Below the pieces are notes generated by a model. It did no database searches. It had not been told where the DNA came from and saw only the letters and a list, made by a program, of their open reading frames with translations. A program made the position numbers and the translations under genes. Below, piece after piece: positions 8,022 through 16,242 of a stretch of 64,000 nt of DNA. Each line of letters begins with the position of its first letter. Position 1 is the stretch's first letter. Source of the stretch: Parvibaculum sp039973015 (GTDB lineage Bacteria; Pseudomonadota; Alphaproteobacteria; Parvibaculales; Parvibaculaceae). Location: the NCBI RefSeq assembly GCF_039973015.1, contig NZ_JBDWLT010000013.1, positions 1 to 64,000 on the forward strand. Direction: 5' to 3'.

Positions 8022-9368
8022 TCAGCCCTGCTGTTTTTTCAGAAAATCTTCCAGCCAGTGAATGTGATACTCGCCATTGATGAAGTCCGGCTCGTTCACG
8101 AGTTCCTGGAAGAGCGGGATCGTGGTCTTGATCCCGTCGATGACGAATTCATGCAGTGTCCGGCGAAGACGCATCATGCATTCGTTGCGGTTGCGTCCGC
8201 TCACCACCAGCTTGCCGATCAGGCTGTCGTAATAGGGCGGGATGCGATAGCCCGAATAGACCGCGCTGTCGACGCGCACGCCAAGCCCGCCCGGCGTATG
8301 GAAGTCCTTGATGGTGCCGGGCGACGGCGCAAAGGTCTTGGGGTCTTCCGCGTTGATGCGGCACTCGATGGCGTGACCGTTGAACTGAACATCTTCCTGC
8401 CGGAAGCTCATCTCCATGCCGGCGGCGATGCGGATCTGCTCGCGCACGAGGTCGATGCCCGTCACGGCTTCCGTGATCGGATGTTCCACCTGAAGGCGTG
8501 TGTTCATTTCGATGAAGAAGAACTGTCCCTCCTCATAGAGGAACTCGACCGTGCCGACGCCAAGATAGCCGAGGCCCTTGATCGCGCGTGAAACGATGCC
8601 GCCGATTTCCTCGCGCTGCTGCGCATTGAGCGCGGGCGAGGGGCATTCCTCCAGCACCTTCTGGTGGCGGCGCTGCAGCGAACAGTCCCGCTCGCCCAGA
8701 TGCGCCACATTGCCGTGGCTGTCGGCAATCACCTGCACCTCGATATGGCGCGGCTGGCCGAGATATTTTTCCATGTAGAGCGAGTCGTCGCCAAAGGCGG
8801 CCTTCGCTTCCGAACGTGCCGTCGAAAGCGCGGAAGAAAGCTCGCCCTTTGAGCGCGCGACCTTCATGCCGCGACCGCCGCCGCCCGCCGCCGCCTTCAC
8901 GAGCACGGGATAGCCCGTCTCCTCAGCGACCTTGTAGGCTTCTGCGTCGGTGGTGATTGCGCCATCCGAACCGGGCACACAAGGAATGCCGAGCTTCTTC
9001 GCCGTGACCTTTGCCTGAATCTTGTCGCCCATCAGGCGGATATGATCGCCGCTCGGCCCGATAAAGGTGATGCCATGCGCCGCGAGAATGTCGGCGAATT
9101 TGGCATTCTCCGACAGGAAGCCATAGCCGGGGTGAACCGCGTCCGCGCCGGTGATTTCACAGGCCGAAATGATCGCCGGAATATTCAGATAGCTTTCGCT
9201 CGCGGGCGCCGGGCCGATACAGACGCTTTCATTGGCGAGGCGGACATGCATCGCGTTTGCATCCGCCGTCGAATGGACCGCAACCGTCTTGATGCCCATT
9301 TCGCGGCAGGCGCGGTGGATGCGCAGCGCAATTTCGCCGCGATTTGCAATGAGGACCTTTTCGAACAT
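8022..9368 (-). CDS. accC: Acetyl-CoA carboxylase, biotin carboxylase subunit
   Basis: Carboxylates the biotin on AccB with ATP and bicarbonate, the first half-reaction of fatty acid synthesis. The 448 residues match the family. The order is an N-terminal domain ('ANRGEIALRI' at residue 8), an ATP-grasp domain with the glycine-rich lid 'KAAAGGGGRGMK' near 160, the catalytic 'EMNTRLQVEHPITE' near 288, and a C-terminal domain ending in 'HWLEDFLKK'. It lies 17 nt after accB, the third gene of the aroQ-accB-accC operon. The usual accA and accD are elsewhere. Confidence 0.97.
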   Translation of the reverse strand: MFEKVLIANRGEIALRIHRACREMGIKTVAVHSTADANAMHVRLANESVCIGPAPASESYLNIPAIISACEITGADAVHPGYGFLSENAKFADILAAHGITFIGPSGDHIRLMGDKIQAKVTAKKLGIPCVPGSDGAITTDAEAYKVAEETGYPVLVKAAAGGGGRGMKVARSKGELSSALSTARSEAKAAFGDDSLYMEKYLGQPRHIEVQVIADSHGNVAHLGERDCSLQRRHQKVLEECPSPALNAQQREEIGGIVSRAIKGLGYLGVGTVEFLYEEGQFFFIEMNTRLQVEHPITEAVTGIDLVREQIRIAAGMEMSFRQEDVQFNGHAIECRINAEDPKTFAPSPGTIKDFHTPGGLGVRVDSAVYSGYRIPPYYDSLIGKLVVSGRNRNECMMRLRRTLHEFVIDGIKTTIPLFQELVNEPDFINGEYHIHWLEDFLKKQQG

Positions 9369-9385
9369 GCGCGGCGGCCCGTCCC

Positions 9386-9916
9386 TTATTCGATCACGAA
9401 GAGCGGTTCGCCGAACTCGACCGGCTGGCCGTCATCGACGAGAACAGCGGTGAGCTTGCCCGAACGCGGCGCGGGGATGTGATTCATGGTCTTCATCGCT
9501 TCGATGATGAGGATGGTCTCGCCTTCGCTGACCTGCTTGCCTGTCTGCACGAAGGCCGGTGCGCCGGGCTCGGGCGAAAGATAGGCCGTGCCGACCATCG
9601 GCGAGGCGACAGCGCCGGGATGCGCGGCCGCATCGGCTGCCGTGGGCGCTGCCGCTGCCGCGGGGGCCGCCGCCGGGGCCGGGGCTGCCACATGCGTCAC
9701 CGCCTGCGCCACCTGCCGCGCGACGCGCAGCTTGAGCCCGTCCGTTTCGATTTCGATTTCGCTGAGGTCCGTCTCCGTGAGGAGGGCGGCGAGTTGCCGG
9801 ATCAGTTCCTGGTCCACACCTGCTTTGCTCATCTCGCTCTTCTTGCTTTCCTGTTTACTCGCGGACTTGCCGTCTTTGGGGCTGACTTTGGGATCGTTCG
9901 GGGGCTTCGTTGCCAA
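9386..9916 (-). CDS. accB: Acetyl-CoA carboxylase, biotin carboxyl carrier protein
   Basis: Carries the biotin that shuttles CO2 between biotin carboxylase and the carboxyltransferase. The C-terminal biotinyl domain has the target lysine in 'IEAMKTMNHI'. An Ala/Pro-rich linker joins it to the N-terminal part ('DQELIRQLAALLTETDLSEI'). Two starts are possible. A TTG at 9916 has AGAGG 9 nt upstream and gives 176 aa with a Lys/Ser-rich head. An ATG at 9832 gives 148 aa, closer to the usual length but with a poor ribosome-binding site. I report the longer form. The gap to aroQ is 13 nt. Confidence 0.93.
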   Translation of the reverse strand: MATKPPNDPKVSPKDGKSASKQESKKSEMSKAGVDQELIRQLAALLTETDLSEIEIETDGLKLRVARQVAQAVTHVAAPAPAAAPAAAAAPTAADAAAHPGAVASPMVGTAYLSPEPGAPAFVQTGKQVSEGETILIIEAMKTMNHIPAPRSGKLTAVLVDDGQPVEFGEPLFVIE

Positions 9917-9929
9917 GGCGTCTGACCTC

Positions 9930-10388
9930 TTACAGTTTGCTTTTCACGGCTTCGAGCGCGAGATCGTAGCCGATCGTGCCGAGACCGCAGATGACGCCCG
10001 TGGCGACGGATGAAATGGTCGAATGGTGACGGAAGCTCTCGCGTTTGTAGACATTCGAGATATGAACCTCGATCACCGGGATGTTGTCGAGTGCCGCCAG
10101 CGCATCGTGGATGGCGATGGATGTGTGCGAATAGGCGCCCGCATTGAGGATCACGCCCGCCGCGCCTTCGCGCGCCTCGTGAATCCAGTCGACCAGCTCG
10201 CCCTCATGGTTCGACTGGCGGCAGTCGGCGGTGAGGCCGAGCGCCTCCGCCCTGGCACGCACCTGGCGTTCGATGTCGGCAAGCGTGGTCGAGCCATAGA
10301 TTTCCGGCTCGCGCTGGCCAAGCAGGTTCAGGTTCGGCCCGTTGAGAACGAACACCGGCTTAGCCGTGCTGGAACTGGATTTGGCCAT
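9930..10388 (-). CDS. aroQ: Type II 3-dehydroquinate dehydratase
   Basis: Removes water from 3-dehydroquinate in the shikimate pathway. The 152-residue length is typical of the dodecameric type II enzyme. Visible motifs are 'VLNGPNLNLLGQREPEIYG' with the catalytic tyrosine and flexible-loop arginine, 'QSNHEGELVDWIHEA', 'LNAGAYSHTS', and 'EVHISNVYKRESFRHHS'. The ATG at 10388 is chosen because the family sequence starts 10 residues later; an in-frame extension to 10526 is Arg/Pro-rich and not family-like. It heads the aroQ-accB-accC operon. A TATAAA-like -10 on the minus strand lies near 10515, without a good -35. Confidence 0.95.
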   Translation of the reverse strand: MAKSSSSTAKPVFVLNGPNLNLLGQREPEIYGSTTLADIERQVRARAEALGLTADCRQSNHEGELVDWIHEAREGAAGVILNAGAYSHTSIAIHDALAALDNIPVIEVHISNVYKRESFRHHSTISSVATGVICGLGTIGYDLALEAVKSKL

Positions 10389-10677
10389 CGGATCGAGGAC
10401 TTCCGTCTCGGGGCGTCTCGGGCGCGTTTGAACTCGTGGAGGGGAGGGTATCGGGCGGCAAAAGGGCGAAAATATGGTCCCCTTGGCCCCCATCCGCCCC
10501 CGAATCGTGGACTTCTTTATACGCAACTCCCCCCGTCAGGAAAAGCCTTGTAAGCCCAATGGTTTGAGGGTGCCGCAGGGGAGGGACCGCAGAGGAGGCG
10601 GGCGCTCCGGCAAGTTGCCTTGAACTTGGGGCTTCCCTCACCCATTATCCCGCCAATGAAGAGGCGTTAAGGACGAT

Positions 10678-10878
10678 ATGAAGCTCACGGTGAACGGCGA
10701 ATTGCGCGAGGTGGAAAGCCCCATGACGGTGCTCGGCCTCGTCGAGAGCTTCGGCCTCCAGCCCCGGAAGATCGCGGTCGAACGCAATCTCGAAATCGTG
10801 CCCCGCTCGGCCTATGGAGAGGTCGGCTTGCGCGAGGGCGACCGCATCGAGATCGTGAATTTTGTCGGCGGCGGCTGA
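10678..10878 (+). CDS. thiS: Sulfur carrier protein ThiS
   Basis: A 66-residue ubiquitin-like protein ending in Gly-Gly-Gly ('EIVNFVGGG'); the C-terminal glycine is adenylated and then carries sulfur as thiocarboxylate for thiazole formation. The N terminus 'MKLTVNGELREVES' and 'KIAVERNLEIVPRS' in the middle are characteristic. AAGGACG precedes the ATG. It forms a pair with thiG 101 nt downstream. No TPP riboswitch signature is visible upstream, which is unusual for thiamin genes in proteobacteria. A 7-bp hairpin (10881-10903) follows the stop. Confidence 0.92.
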   Translation: MKLTVNGELREVESPMTVLGLVESFGLQPRKIAVERNLEIVPRSAYGEVGLREGDRIEIVNFVGGG

Positions 10879-10979
10879 CAGGCGCTTTCCCAGGCGAAGC
10901 GCCATATCGAAATCCGGGTGCTGCGGTTCGCCGCCCCGAAAAGCGACCGGAAAGACGACCAGAAAACGGAGTAAATGAA

Positions 10980-11792
10980 GTGACGGAAGCGGCAGCGCGT
11001 ATCGAGACACCGGCCACGGATGGCGACGACGAATTCATTGTCGCGGGCCGCAAGCTCAAGTCGCGCCTCATCGTCGGCACGGGCAAATATAAAGACCTCG
11101 CGCAGAACGCGGCGGCCGTCGAGGCCGCTGGCGCGGAGATCGTGACCGTCGCCGTGCGCCGCGTGAACGTCACCAACCCGGACGAGCCCATGCTCGTCGA
11201 CTACATCGATCCGAAGAAAGTGATCTATCTGCCGAACACGGCAGGCTGCTATACGGCGGAAGATGCCGTGCGCACGCTCCGCCTCGCGCGTGAGGCAGGT
11301 GGCTGGAACCTCGTGAAGCTTGAAGTGCTGGGCGACCAGAAGACGCTTTATCCCGACATGATCGAAACGCTGCGTGCCGCCGAAGCCCTGCTGAAGGACG
11401 GCTTCGAGGTCATGGTCTATTGCACCGATGATCCGATCATGGCGAAGAAACTGGAAGATATGGGCTGCTGCGCGATCATGCCGCTCGCCGCGCCCATCGG
11501 CTCCGGCCTTGGCATCCAGAATCCGATCAACATTCGCCTGATCGTCGAGCAGTCGAAAGTGCCGGTGCTGGTCGACGCGGGCGTCGGCACGGCGTCGGAC
11601 GCCGCCGTCGCGATGGAACTTGGCGTCGATGGCGTGCTGATGAATACGGCGATCGCGGAAGCGAAAGATCCGATCAAAATGGCCCGCGCCATGAAGCTCG
11701 CGGTAGAGGCCGGTCGTCTCGCCTATCTCGCGGGCCGCATGCCGAAGAAGAAATATGCGGACCCGTCATCGCCCATGGGCGGGCTGATCTAG
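10980..11792 (+). CDS. thiG: Thiazole synthase
   Basis: Forms the thiazole phosphate of thiamin from deoxyxylulose 5-phosphate, dehydroglycine and ThiS-thiocarboxylate. The 270 residues form a TIM barrel. The Schiff-base lysine is K113 in 'WNLVKLEVLGD', and phosphate-binding loops are seen as 'PIGSGLGIQNP' and 'VDAGVGTASDAA'. The GTG at 10980 is supported by GGAG 8 nt upstream. The N terminus has a roughly 15-residue acidic head before the barrel. Other thi genes are not nearby. It converges on the universal stress gene with a 2-nt gap. Confidence 0.95.
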   Translation: MTEAAARIETPATDGDDEFIVAGRKLKSRLIVGTGKYKDLAQNAAAVEAAGAEIVTVAVRRVNVTNPDEPMLVDYIDPKKVIYLPNTAGCYTAEDAVRTLRLAREAGGWNLVKLEVLGDQKTLYPDMIETLRAAEALLKDGFEVMVYCTDDPIMAKKLEDMGCCAIMPLAAPIGSGLGIQNPINIRLIVEQSKVPVLVDAGVGTASDAAVAMELGVDGVLMNTAIAEAKDPIKMARAMKLAVEAGRLAYLAGRMPKKKYADPSSPMGGLI

Positions 11793-11794
11793 GC

Positions 11795-12649
11795 TCAGCG
11801 GAACAGCACCAACGGCACCTTGCAGGAGCGGATCATCTCGGTCGTCGTCGAGCCGATGATGAGGTTGCGGATATGCGAGTGGCCGTATGCCCCCATCGCG
11901 ACCAGATCGATATTGAGCGCCTCCACATGCTGCGCAATGGCGCTTTCTGGTCCGCCGGTTGCGACGAAGGTCTTGGCCTCGCGCCCTGCGGCCGTGAGCT
12001 TCGCGCAAGCCTCGTCGAGCTTGCCGCGGAGCGCGGACGAGCTGTCGCCCGCCATCAGCAGGTGGCATTCGAGGCCCTCGTAAAGCGGGTTCTCTGCGAT
12101 ATGGGCAACGGCTTTCAGGCTGCTCGCGCCGCCGTCGAAGGCGATGAGGAGCCGCTTGGGTTCGCGAAAACTGCGCGCCGCGATGAAGACGGGCTTGTGA
12201 CTTGCGCGCACGATGCGCTCGATATTCGAGCCGAGATGCAGCTTTGCAAAATCCGCCGCCTCGCCGCGCTTGCCGATCACCAGTATATCGGCCTCGGCTT
12301 CCGCTTCCGCCGCTTCCACCAGAACGTCGCCGATGCGCAGCCGCGTCCTGACGTCGCTCACGCCCGCTTCGGCGAGCACGGCTTTTGCGTCGTCGAGAAT
12401 GGCGCGGCCGCGCTGCTGTTGCAGCTTCGCGCGCTGCTCGTCGAGCCTGGTCAGTTCTTCGAGAAGCGCCGTGCGCGCACCGAGCGCGATGCTGCCGCTG
12501 AGGTCGGCGGCTTCCGTGCCTTCGCGCCGCCCCAGCACATGCAGGAGTTCGACGCTTGCGCCCATGCGTGTCGCGATCCAGGCCGCGTTTTCGCAGACGC
12601 TGTGCGAATAGGCCGAACCGTCCACAAGCGCGACGATTTTCTTCGTCAT
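11795..12649 (-). CDS. Tandem universal stress protein (two UspA domains)
   Basis: Two UspA-like domains lie in one 284-aa chain, about residues 1-155 ('KIVALVDGSAYSHSV') and 160-284 ('RLLIAFDGGASSLKAV'). The C-terminal half ends with the nucleotide-binding pattern G-x2-G-x9-G-S/T ('GAYGHSHIRNLIIGSTTT'); the first half has a similar 'GKRGEAADFAKLHLGSNIE'. An ATP-binding stress or signalling role is likely. The second ATG (12649) is preferred because GGGAGGA lies about 6 nt upstream; the first ATG (12655) is too close to it. It is co-transcribed with the SulP gene, 13 nt downstream of its stop. Confidence 0.9.
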   Translation of the reverse strand: MTKKIVALVDGSAYSHSVCENAAWIATRMGASVELLHVLGRREGTEAADLSGSIALGARTALLEELTRLDEQRAKLQQQRGRAILDDAKAVLAEAGVSDVRTRLRIGDVLVEAAEAEAEADILVIGKRGEAADFAKLHLGSNIERIVRASHKPVFIAARSFREPKRLLIAFDGGASSLKAVAHIAENPLYEGLECHLLMAGDSSSALRGKLDEACAKLTAAGREAKTFVATGGPESAIAQHVEALNIDLVAMGAYGHSHIRNLIIGSTTTEMIRSCKVPLVLFR

Positions 12650-12662
12650 CTCCATTCCTCCC

Positions 12663-14147
12663 TCAATGTCCCATCAGCTTTTCGAGTGCGCCGGGTTTGT
12701 CGTGAATGGCGAGCCTGTCGACGATGGTCTCGCTCGCTTCGTTGAGCCCCACGATCTCGACCGTGGCGCCGTCGCGGCGGAATTTCAGCACCGCCATGTC
12801 GAGCGCGGCGACGCTCGAAATATCCCAGATATGCGCGCGGCTGACATCGATGACCACGCGCTCCAGCGCCTCCTTGAAGTCGAAAGCGGCGAGAAAATCA
12901 TCAGACGAGGCGAAGAATATCTGCCCCTCAACGATATAGACGCGCTCGCGCCCGTCATCCGAAAGCGTGGAGGTGACGCGGAAGATTTGCGCGATCTTCC
13001 ATGCGAAGAAGAGGCCGGAAAGCAGCACGCCGACAAGAACGCCGATGGCGAGGTTATGTGTGAAGACCACGGTGGCGACAGTTGCGACCATCACGGCGGA
13101 AGAGCTCCGGGGATGGTGGCGCAGGTTGCGGATCGACGACCAGCTGAACGTGCCGATGGACACCATGATCATGATGGCGACGAGGGCCGCCATCGGGATC
13201 TGCTTCACCCAGTCGCCCAGCACCACGATCATGAACAACAGGAAGATGCCCGCGCAGAAGGTGGAGAGCCGGCCGCGCCCGCCCGATTTCACATTGATCA
13301 TCGACTGGCCGATCATCGCGCAACCGGCCATGCCGCCGATGAAGCCCGTCGCCGTATTGGCGATGCCCTGGCCGATACATTCCTGGTTCTTGTCGCTCGG
13401 TGTGTCGGTGAGATCGTCGACGATGGAAGCAGTCATCAGCGATTCAAGCAGGCCCACTGCCGCCACTGCCGCCGAGTAGGGCAGGATGATCATGAGCGTT
13501 TCGAGCGTGAAGGGGATTTGCGGAATGAGGAACACCGGCAGCGTCGAGGGCAACTCGCCCATGTCGCCCACGACGCGTATATCGAAGCCGAAATAGATCG
13601 CGATGCTCGTCAGCACGATGATGCAGATGAGCGGCGAGGGGATCGCCTTTGTCAGCAGCGGAAACAGATAGATGATGGCGAGCCCCGCCGCGACCATCAC
13701 ATAGGTAAGCGCGGGCACGCCGATAAGCTCCGGCAATTGCGCCATGAAGATGAGGATCGCCAGTGCGTTCACGAAGCCCGTCATCACGGAGCGCGAGACG
13801 AAACGCATCACGTAACCGAGCTTGAGGAAACCGGCCGCGATCTGCATGAGCCCGGCGAGCACCGTCGCAGCGAGCAGATATTCGAGCCCGTGGTCTCGCA
13901 CCAGCGTCACCATCAGAACGGCGGTCGCCGCCGTCGCGGCGGAGATCATGCCGGGCCGCCCGCCCGTGATCGCGGTGATCACGGCGATGGAGAAGGAGGC
14001 ATAGAGCCCGACCTTCGGGTCGACGCCCGCGATGATCGAAAAGGCGATGGCTTCGGGAATGAGCGCAAGGGCGACGACGAGACCGGCGAGAACATCGCCG
14101 CGAATATTGCCGAACCATTGCTGGCGATAGGCGCTGACTGAGAACAT
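12663..14147 (-). CDS. SulP-family anion transporter with STAS domain
   Basis: A 494-residue inner membrane protein with about 10-12 hydrophobic segments (about residues 20-400) and a C-terminal STAS domain (about 415-490, 'ERVVIDVSRAHIWDISSVAALD'). The N-terminal 'GDVLAGLVVALALIPEAIAFS' is the SulP signature. Substrates in this family include sulfate, bicarbonate and dicarboxylates; the sequence alone does not say which. The ATG at 14147 is chosen over a TTG 51 nt upstream, which has no ribosome-binding site. The downstream universal stress gene suggests regulation by nucleotide-dependent signalling, a pairing seen in other bacteria. Confidence 0.9.
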   Translation of the reverse strand: MFSVSAYRQQWFGNIRGDVLAGLVVALALIPEAIAFSIIAGVDPKVGLYASFSIAVITAITGGRPGMISAATAATAVLMVTLVRDHGLEYLLAATVLAGLMQIAAGFLKLGYVMRFVSRSVMTGFVNALAILIFMAQLPELIGVPALTYVMVAAGLAIIYLFPLLTKAIPSPLICIIVLTSIAIYFGFDIRVVGDMGELPSTLPVFLIPQIPFTLETLMIILPYSAAVAAVGLLESLMTASIVDDLTDTPSDKNQECIGQGIANTATGFIGGMAGCAMIGQSMINVKSGGRGRLSTFCAGIFLLFMIVVLGDWVKQIPMAALVAIMIMVSIGTFSWSSIRNLRHHPRSSSAVMVATVATVVFTHNLAIGVLVGVLLSGLFFAWKIAQIFRVTSTLSDDGRERVYIVEGQIFFASSDDFLAAFDFKEALERVVIDVSRAHIWDISSVAALDMAVLKFRRDGATVEIVGLNEASETIVDRLAIHDKPGALEKLMGH

Positions 14148-14453
14148 TGAAATCCGGAAAACTGGAGACACAGAAAAGGCGACAGCGCGAACCGGCAAGG
14201 GTTCGGCGCGGGGCCGGGAACAGAGGTGTCGGGTTGTCCGGCGGATCGGCGGCCGGAAGAGCCACCCGGATTTTCACCGGGTCCTGTCTGGATGCGCGTT
14301 GATAGCGCGATGCATGTTGCGGCGCAACATGTAATTGAGGAACGGAACCCGCAGAAAAACGTTAAAGGGAACGTTGATGCAGACGTTGAATAAAGCGCGA
14401 AAAGGCGGGCGATCCGGCCGAGCAAACCCGTCAAAAAGCAGAAAGAAAATCGT
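14148..14453. other. Divergent intergenic region (SulP / DUF421) with an operator-like palindrome
   Basis: No gene in 306 bases. CATGTTGC-GGC-GCAACATG (14313-14331) is an 8-bp perfect inverted repeat with a 3-nt centre, a good size for a dimeric regulator site. Downstream, ACGTT occurs three times (around 14359, 14374 and 14383). The position between two divergent membrane-protein genes suggests shared control. No clear -35/-10 pair could be assigned. Confidence 0.4.
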
Positions 14454-14945
14454 ATGACCGGCCAGATGTTGTTCGATTCATGGGGCGGCCTGGCGCGTGT
14501 TCTCGTCGTCGGCACGGCGGCCTACGCCATGCTGATCGTTTTTCTGCGCGTCTCCGGCAAGCGCACCCTCAGCAAGATGAATGCCTTCGATCTGGTGGTC
14601 ACCGTCGCATTGGGCTCCACCCTCGCGACCGTTCTCCTCAGCAGGTCCGTGCCCCTGGCGGAAGGCGTCCTCGCGCTTGCCCTGCTCATTTGTCTTCAAT
14701 TCGTGCTTACATGGGCGTCCGTGCGCTCCCGGAGCGTCCGCGATCTGATCAAGAGCGAACCGGCGCTGCTCGTGCGCGACGGCGTTTATCTGGAGGGGGC
14801 CATGCGCAAGGAACGTATGACGCGCGAAGAGATCGATGCTGCCTTGCGCGAAAGCGGGGTGGCCGCACTTTCAGGCGTTTCTGCCGTCGTGCTGGAAACC
14901 GACGGATCGCTCAGTGTGATTGAAAGCGGGGACGCGCGCCGATGA
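14454..14945 (+). CDS. DUF421 membrane protein (YetF-like)
   Basis: A 163-residue protein with three hydrophobic segments in the first 80 residues and a small soluble C-terminal domain. 'VLVVGTAAYAMLIVFLRVSGKRTLSKM' and 'NAFDLVVTVALGSTLATV' are the marks of DUF421. The soluble part holds 'LLVRDGVYLEGAMRKERMT' followed by a mixed alpha/beta stretch. The function is unknown in general. The stop overlaps the start of the DUF2254 gene by 4 nt (ATGA), indicating translational coupling and a joint role. Confidence 0.88.
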   Translation: MTGQMLFDSWGGLARVLVVGTAAYAMLIVFLRVSGKRTLSKMNAFDLVVTVALGSTLATVLLSRSVPLAEGVLALALLICLQFVLTWASVRSRSVRDLIKSEPALLVRDGVYLEGAMRKERMTREEIDAALRESGVAALSGVSAVVLETDGSLSVIESGDARR

Positions 14946-16237
14946 TTTCCAAATGGCGCTGGCTGCTGCTGCGGATTGTCCGGCAAATCTGGTTTCGCGC
15001 GTCGCTTTTCGCATTGCTCGGCGTCGTCACCGCGCTTTTTTCGACCGGTGCGCAATGGGTCATCCCCGCCAATGTCTCCGTCAGGTTCGGCTCCGAGGCC
15101 GTCGGCCCGATCCTCAACATTCTCGCCTCCAGCATGCTGGCGGTCACGACCTTCTCGCTCACCGTCATGGTCACGGCCTATGGCGCGGCAACGAGCGACG
15201 TCACGCCGCGCGCCGCGAAGCTGCTGCGCGAAGACCCGACCACGCAGAACGTGCTGGCCGTCTTCGTCGGCGCCTTCCTCTTCAGCCTTGTCGGCATCAT
15301 CGCGCTCAACACGGAGCTTTATGGCGCCTCGGGCCGCGCCATGCTTTTCGGGGTGACGCTCCTCGTCATCCTCATCATGGTGATTGCGCTTCTGCGCTGG
15401 ATCAATCACCTCGCGCACCTCGGCATGGTGGACGAGACTTCGCAACTCGTGGAGGTTTCGGCGCGCGCCGCCTTCGACGAGCGTGCGAACACACCCTTCA
15501 TGGGCGGCCGTCCGTTGCGAAGCGGGCAGGCCATTCCCGCCTCCGCCATTCCCGTCTGCCATGATGTGCCCGGCTATGTGCAGCATATCGACATGTCGGC
15601 GCTCGCCGCAGCCGCGCGAAACGCCGAAACAGATGGCGAGGTGAAGGTCTATCTCGCCGCGCTGCCCGGCGCCTATGTTCACTCGCACCGGCCCTTGCTC
15701 TGGGTCGATGGCCTGAAGGACGCCGAGCCGGGTTCGGATGCGCTTGCCGTCTTCCGCGATGCCTGCGTCGTCGGCGATCAGCGCAACTTCGAGGGTGATC
15801 CGCGTTTCGGCCTCGTCGTGCTGACGGAGATTGCCTCGCGCGCGCTGTCGCCGGGCGTCAACGATCCCGGCACCGCCATCGACATTATCGGCCGTCAGAT
15901 TCGCCTGCTTGCCTCATGGGCGGAGAAGGGAGAGCGGGAAGGCGATGAGCCCGCCTGTCCGAACGTCTATGTGCCGCCCCTGTCTCTGGACGACATGTTC
16001 GACGATGCCTTCGCTCCCATCGCCCGCGACGGCGCAGGCTTGTTCGAGGTGCAGCTTCGTCTCCTGAAGGCGCTTCAGGCGCTGGCCGAAATCGGCGGCC
16101 CGGATTTCCGCCAAAGCGCGTTCCGCCGAAGCGCGCTGCGCCACGCGCGCATGGCACTGAAGCGCAGCGAAGACGCGCTGTTGCTGGAAGAAGAGAAGAC
16201 GCGCCTGCGCGACGTCGTCAGGGAGATAGAGGGGTAG
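14942..16237 (+). CDS. DUF2254 membrane protein
   Basis: 431 residues. Four hydrophobic segments occupy about residues 1-155 ('LFALLGVVTALFSTG', 'LAVTTFSLTVMVTAYG', 'VLAVFVGAFLFSLVGI', 'LLVILIMVIALLRWI'), followed by a large soluble domain. 'ALSPGVNDPGTAIDII' near residue 302 is the most conserved DUF2254 motif. The molecular role is not known. It is coupled to the DUF421 gene by an ATGA overlap. It converges on the MECR-like gene 5 nt downstream. Confidence 0.88.
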   Translation: MISKWRWLLLRIVRQIWFRASLFALLGVVTALFSTGAQWVIPANVSVRFGSEAVGPILNILASSMLAVTTFSLTVMVTAYGAATSDVTPRAAKLLREDPTTQNVLAVFVGAFLFSLVGIIALNTELYGASGRAMLFGVTLLVILIMVIALLRWINHLAHLGMVDETSQLVEVSARAAFDERANTPFMGGRPLRSGQAIPASAIPVCHDVPGYVQHIDMSALAAAARNAETDGEVKVYLAALPGAYVHSHRPLLWVDGLKDAEPGSDALAVFRDACVVGDQRNFEGDPRFGLVVLTEIASRALSPGVNDPGTAIDIIGRQIRLLASWAEKGEREGDEPACPNVYVPPLSLDDMFDDAFAPIARDGAGLFEVQLRLLKALQALAEIGGPDFRQSAFRRSALRHARMALKRSEDALLLEEEKTRLRDVVREIEG

Positions 16238-16242
16238 GGACG

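Noticed and set aside
12666..14141. 491-codon frame opposite the SulP transporter, rich in His and Asp
   Set aside because: Antisense shadow; the membrane protein on the other strand has all the SulP and STAS marks.
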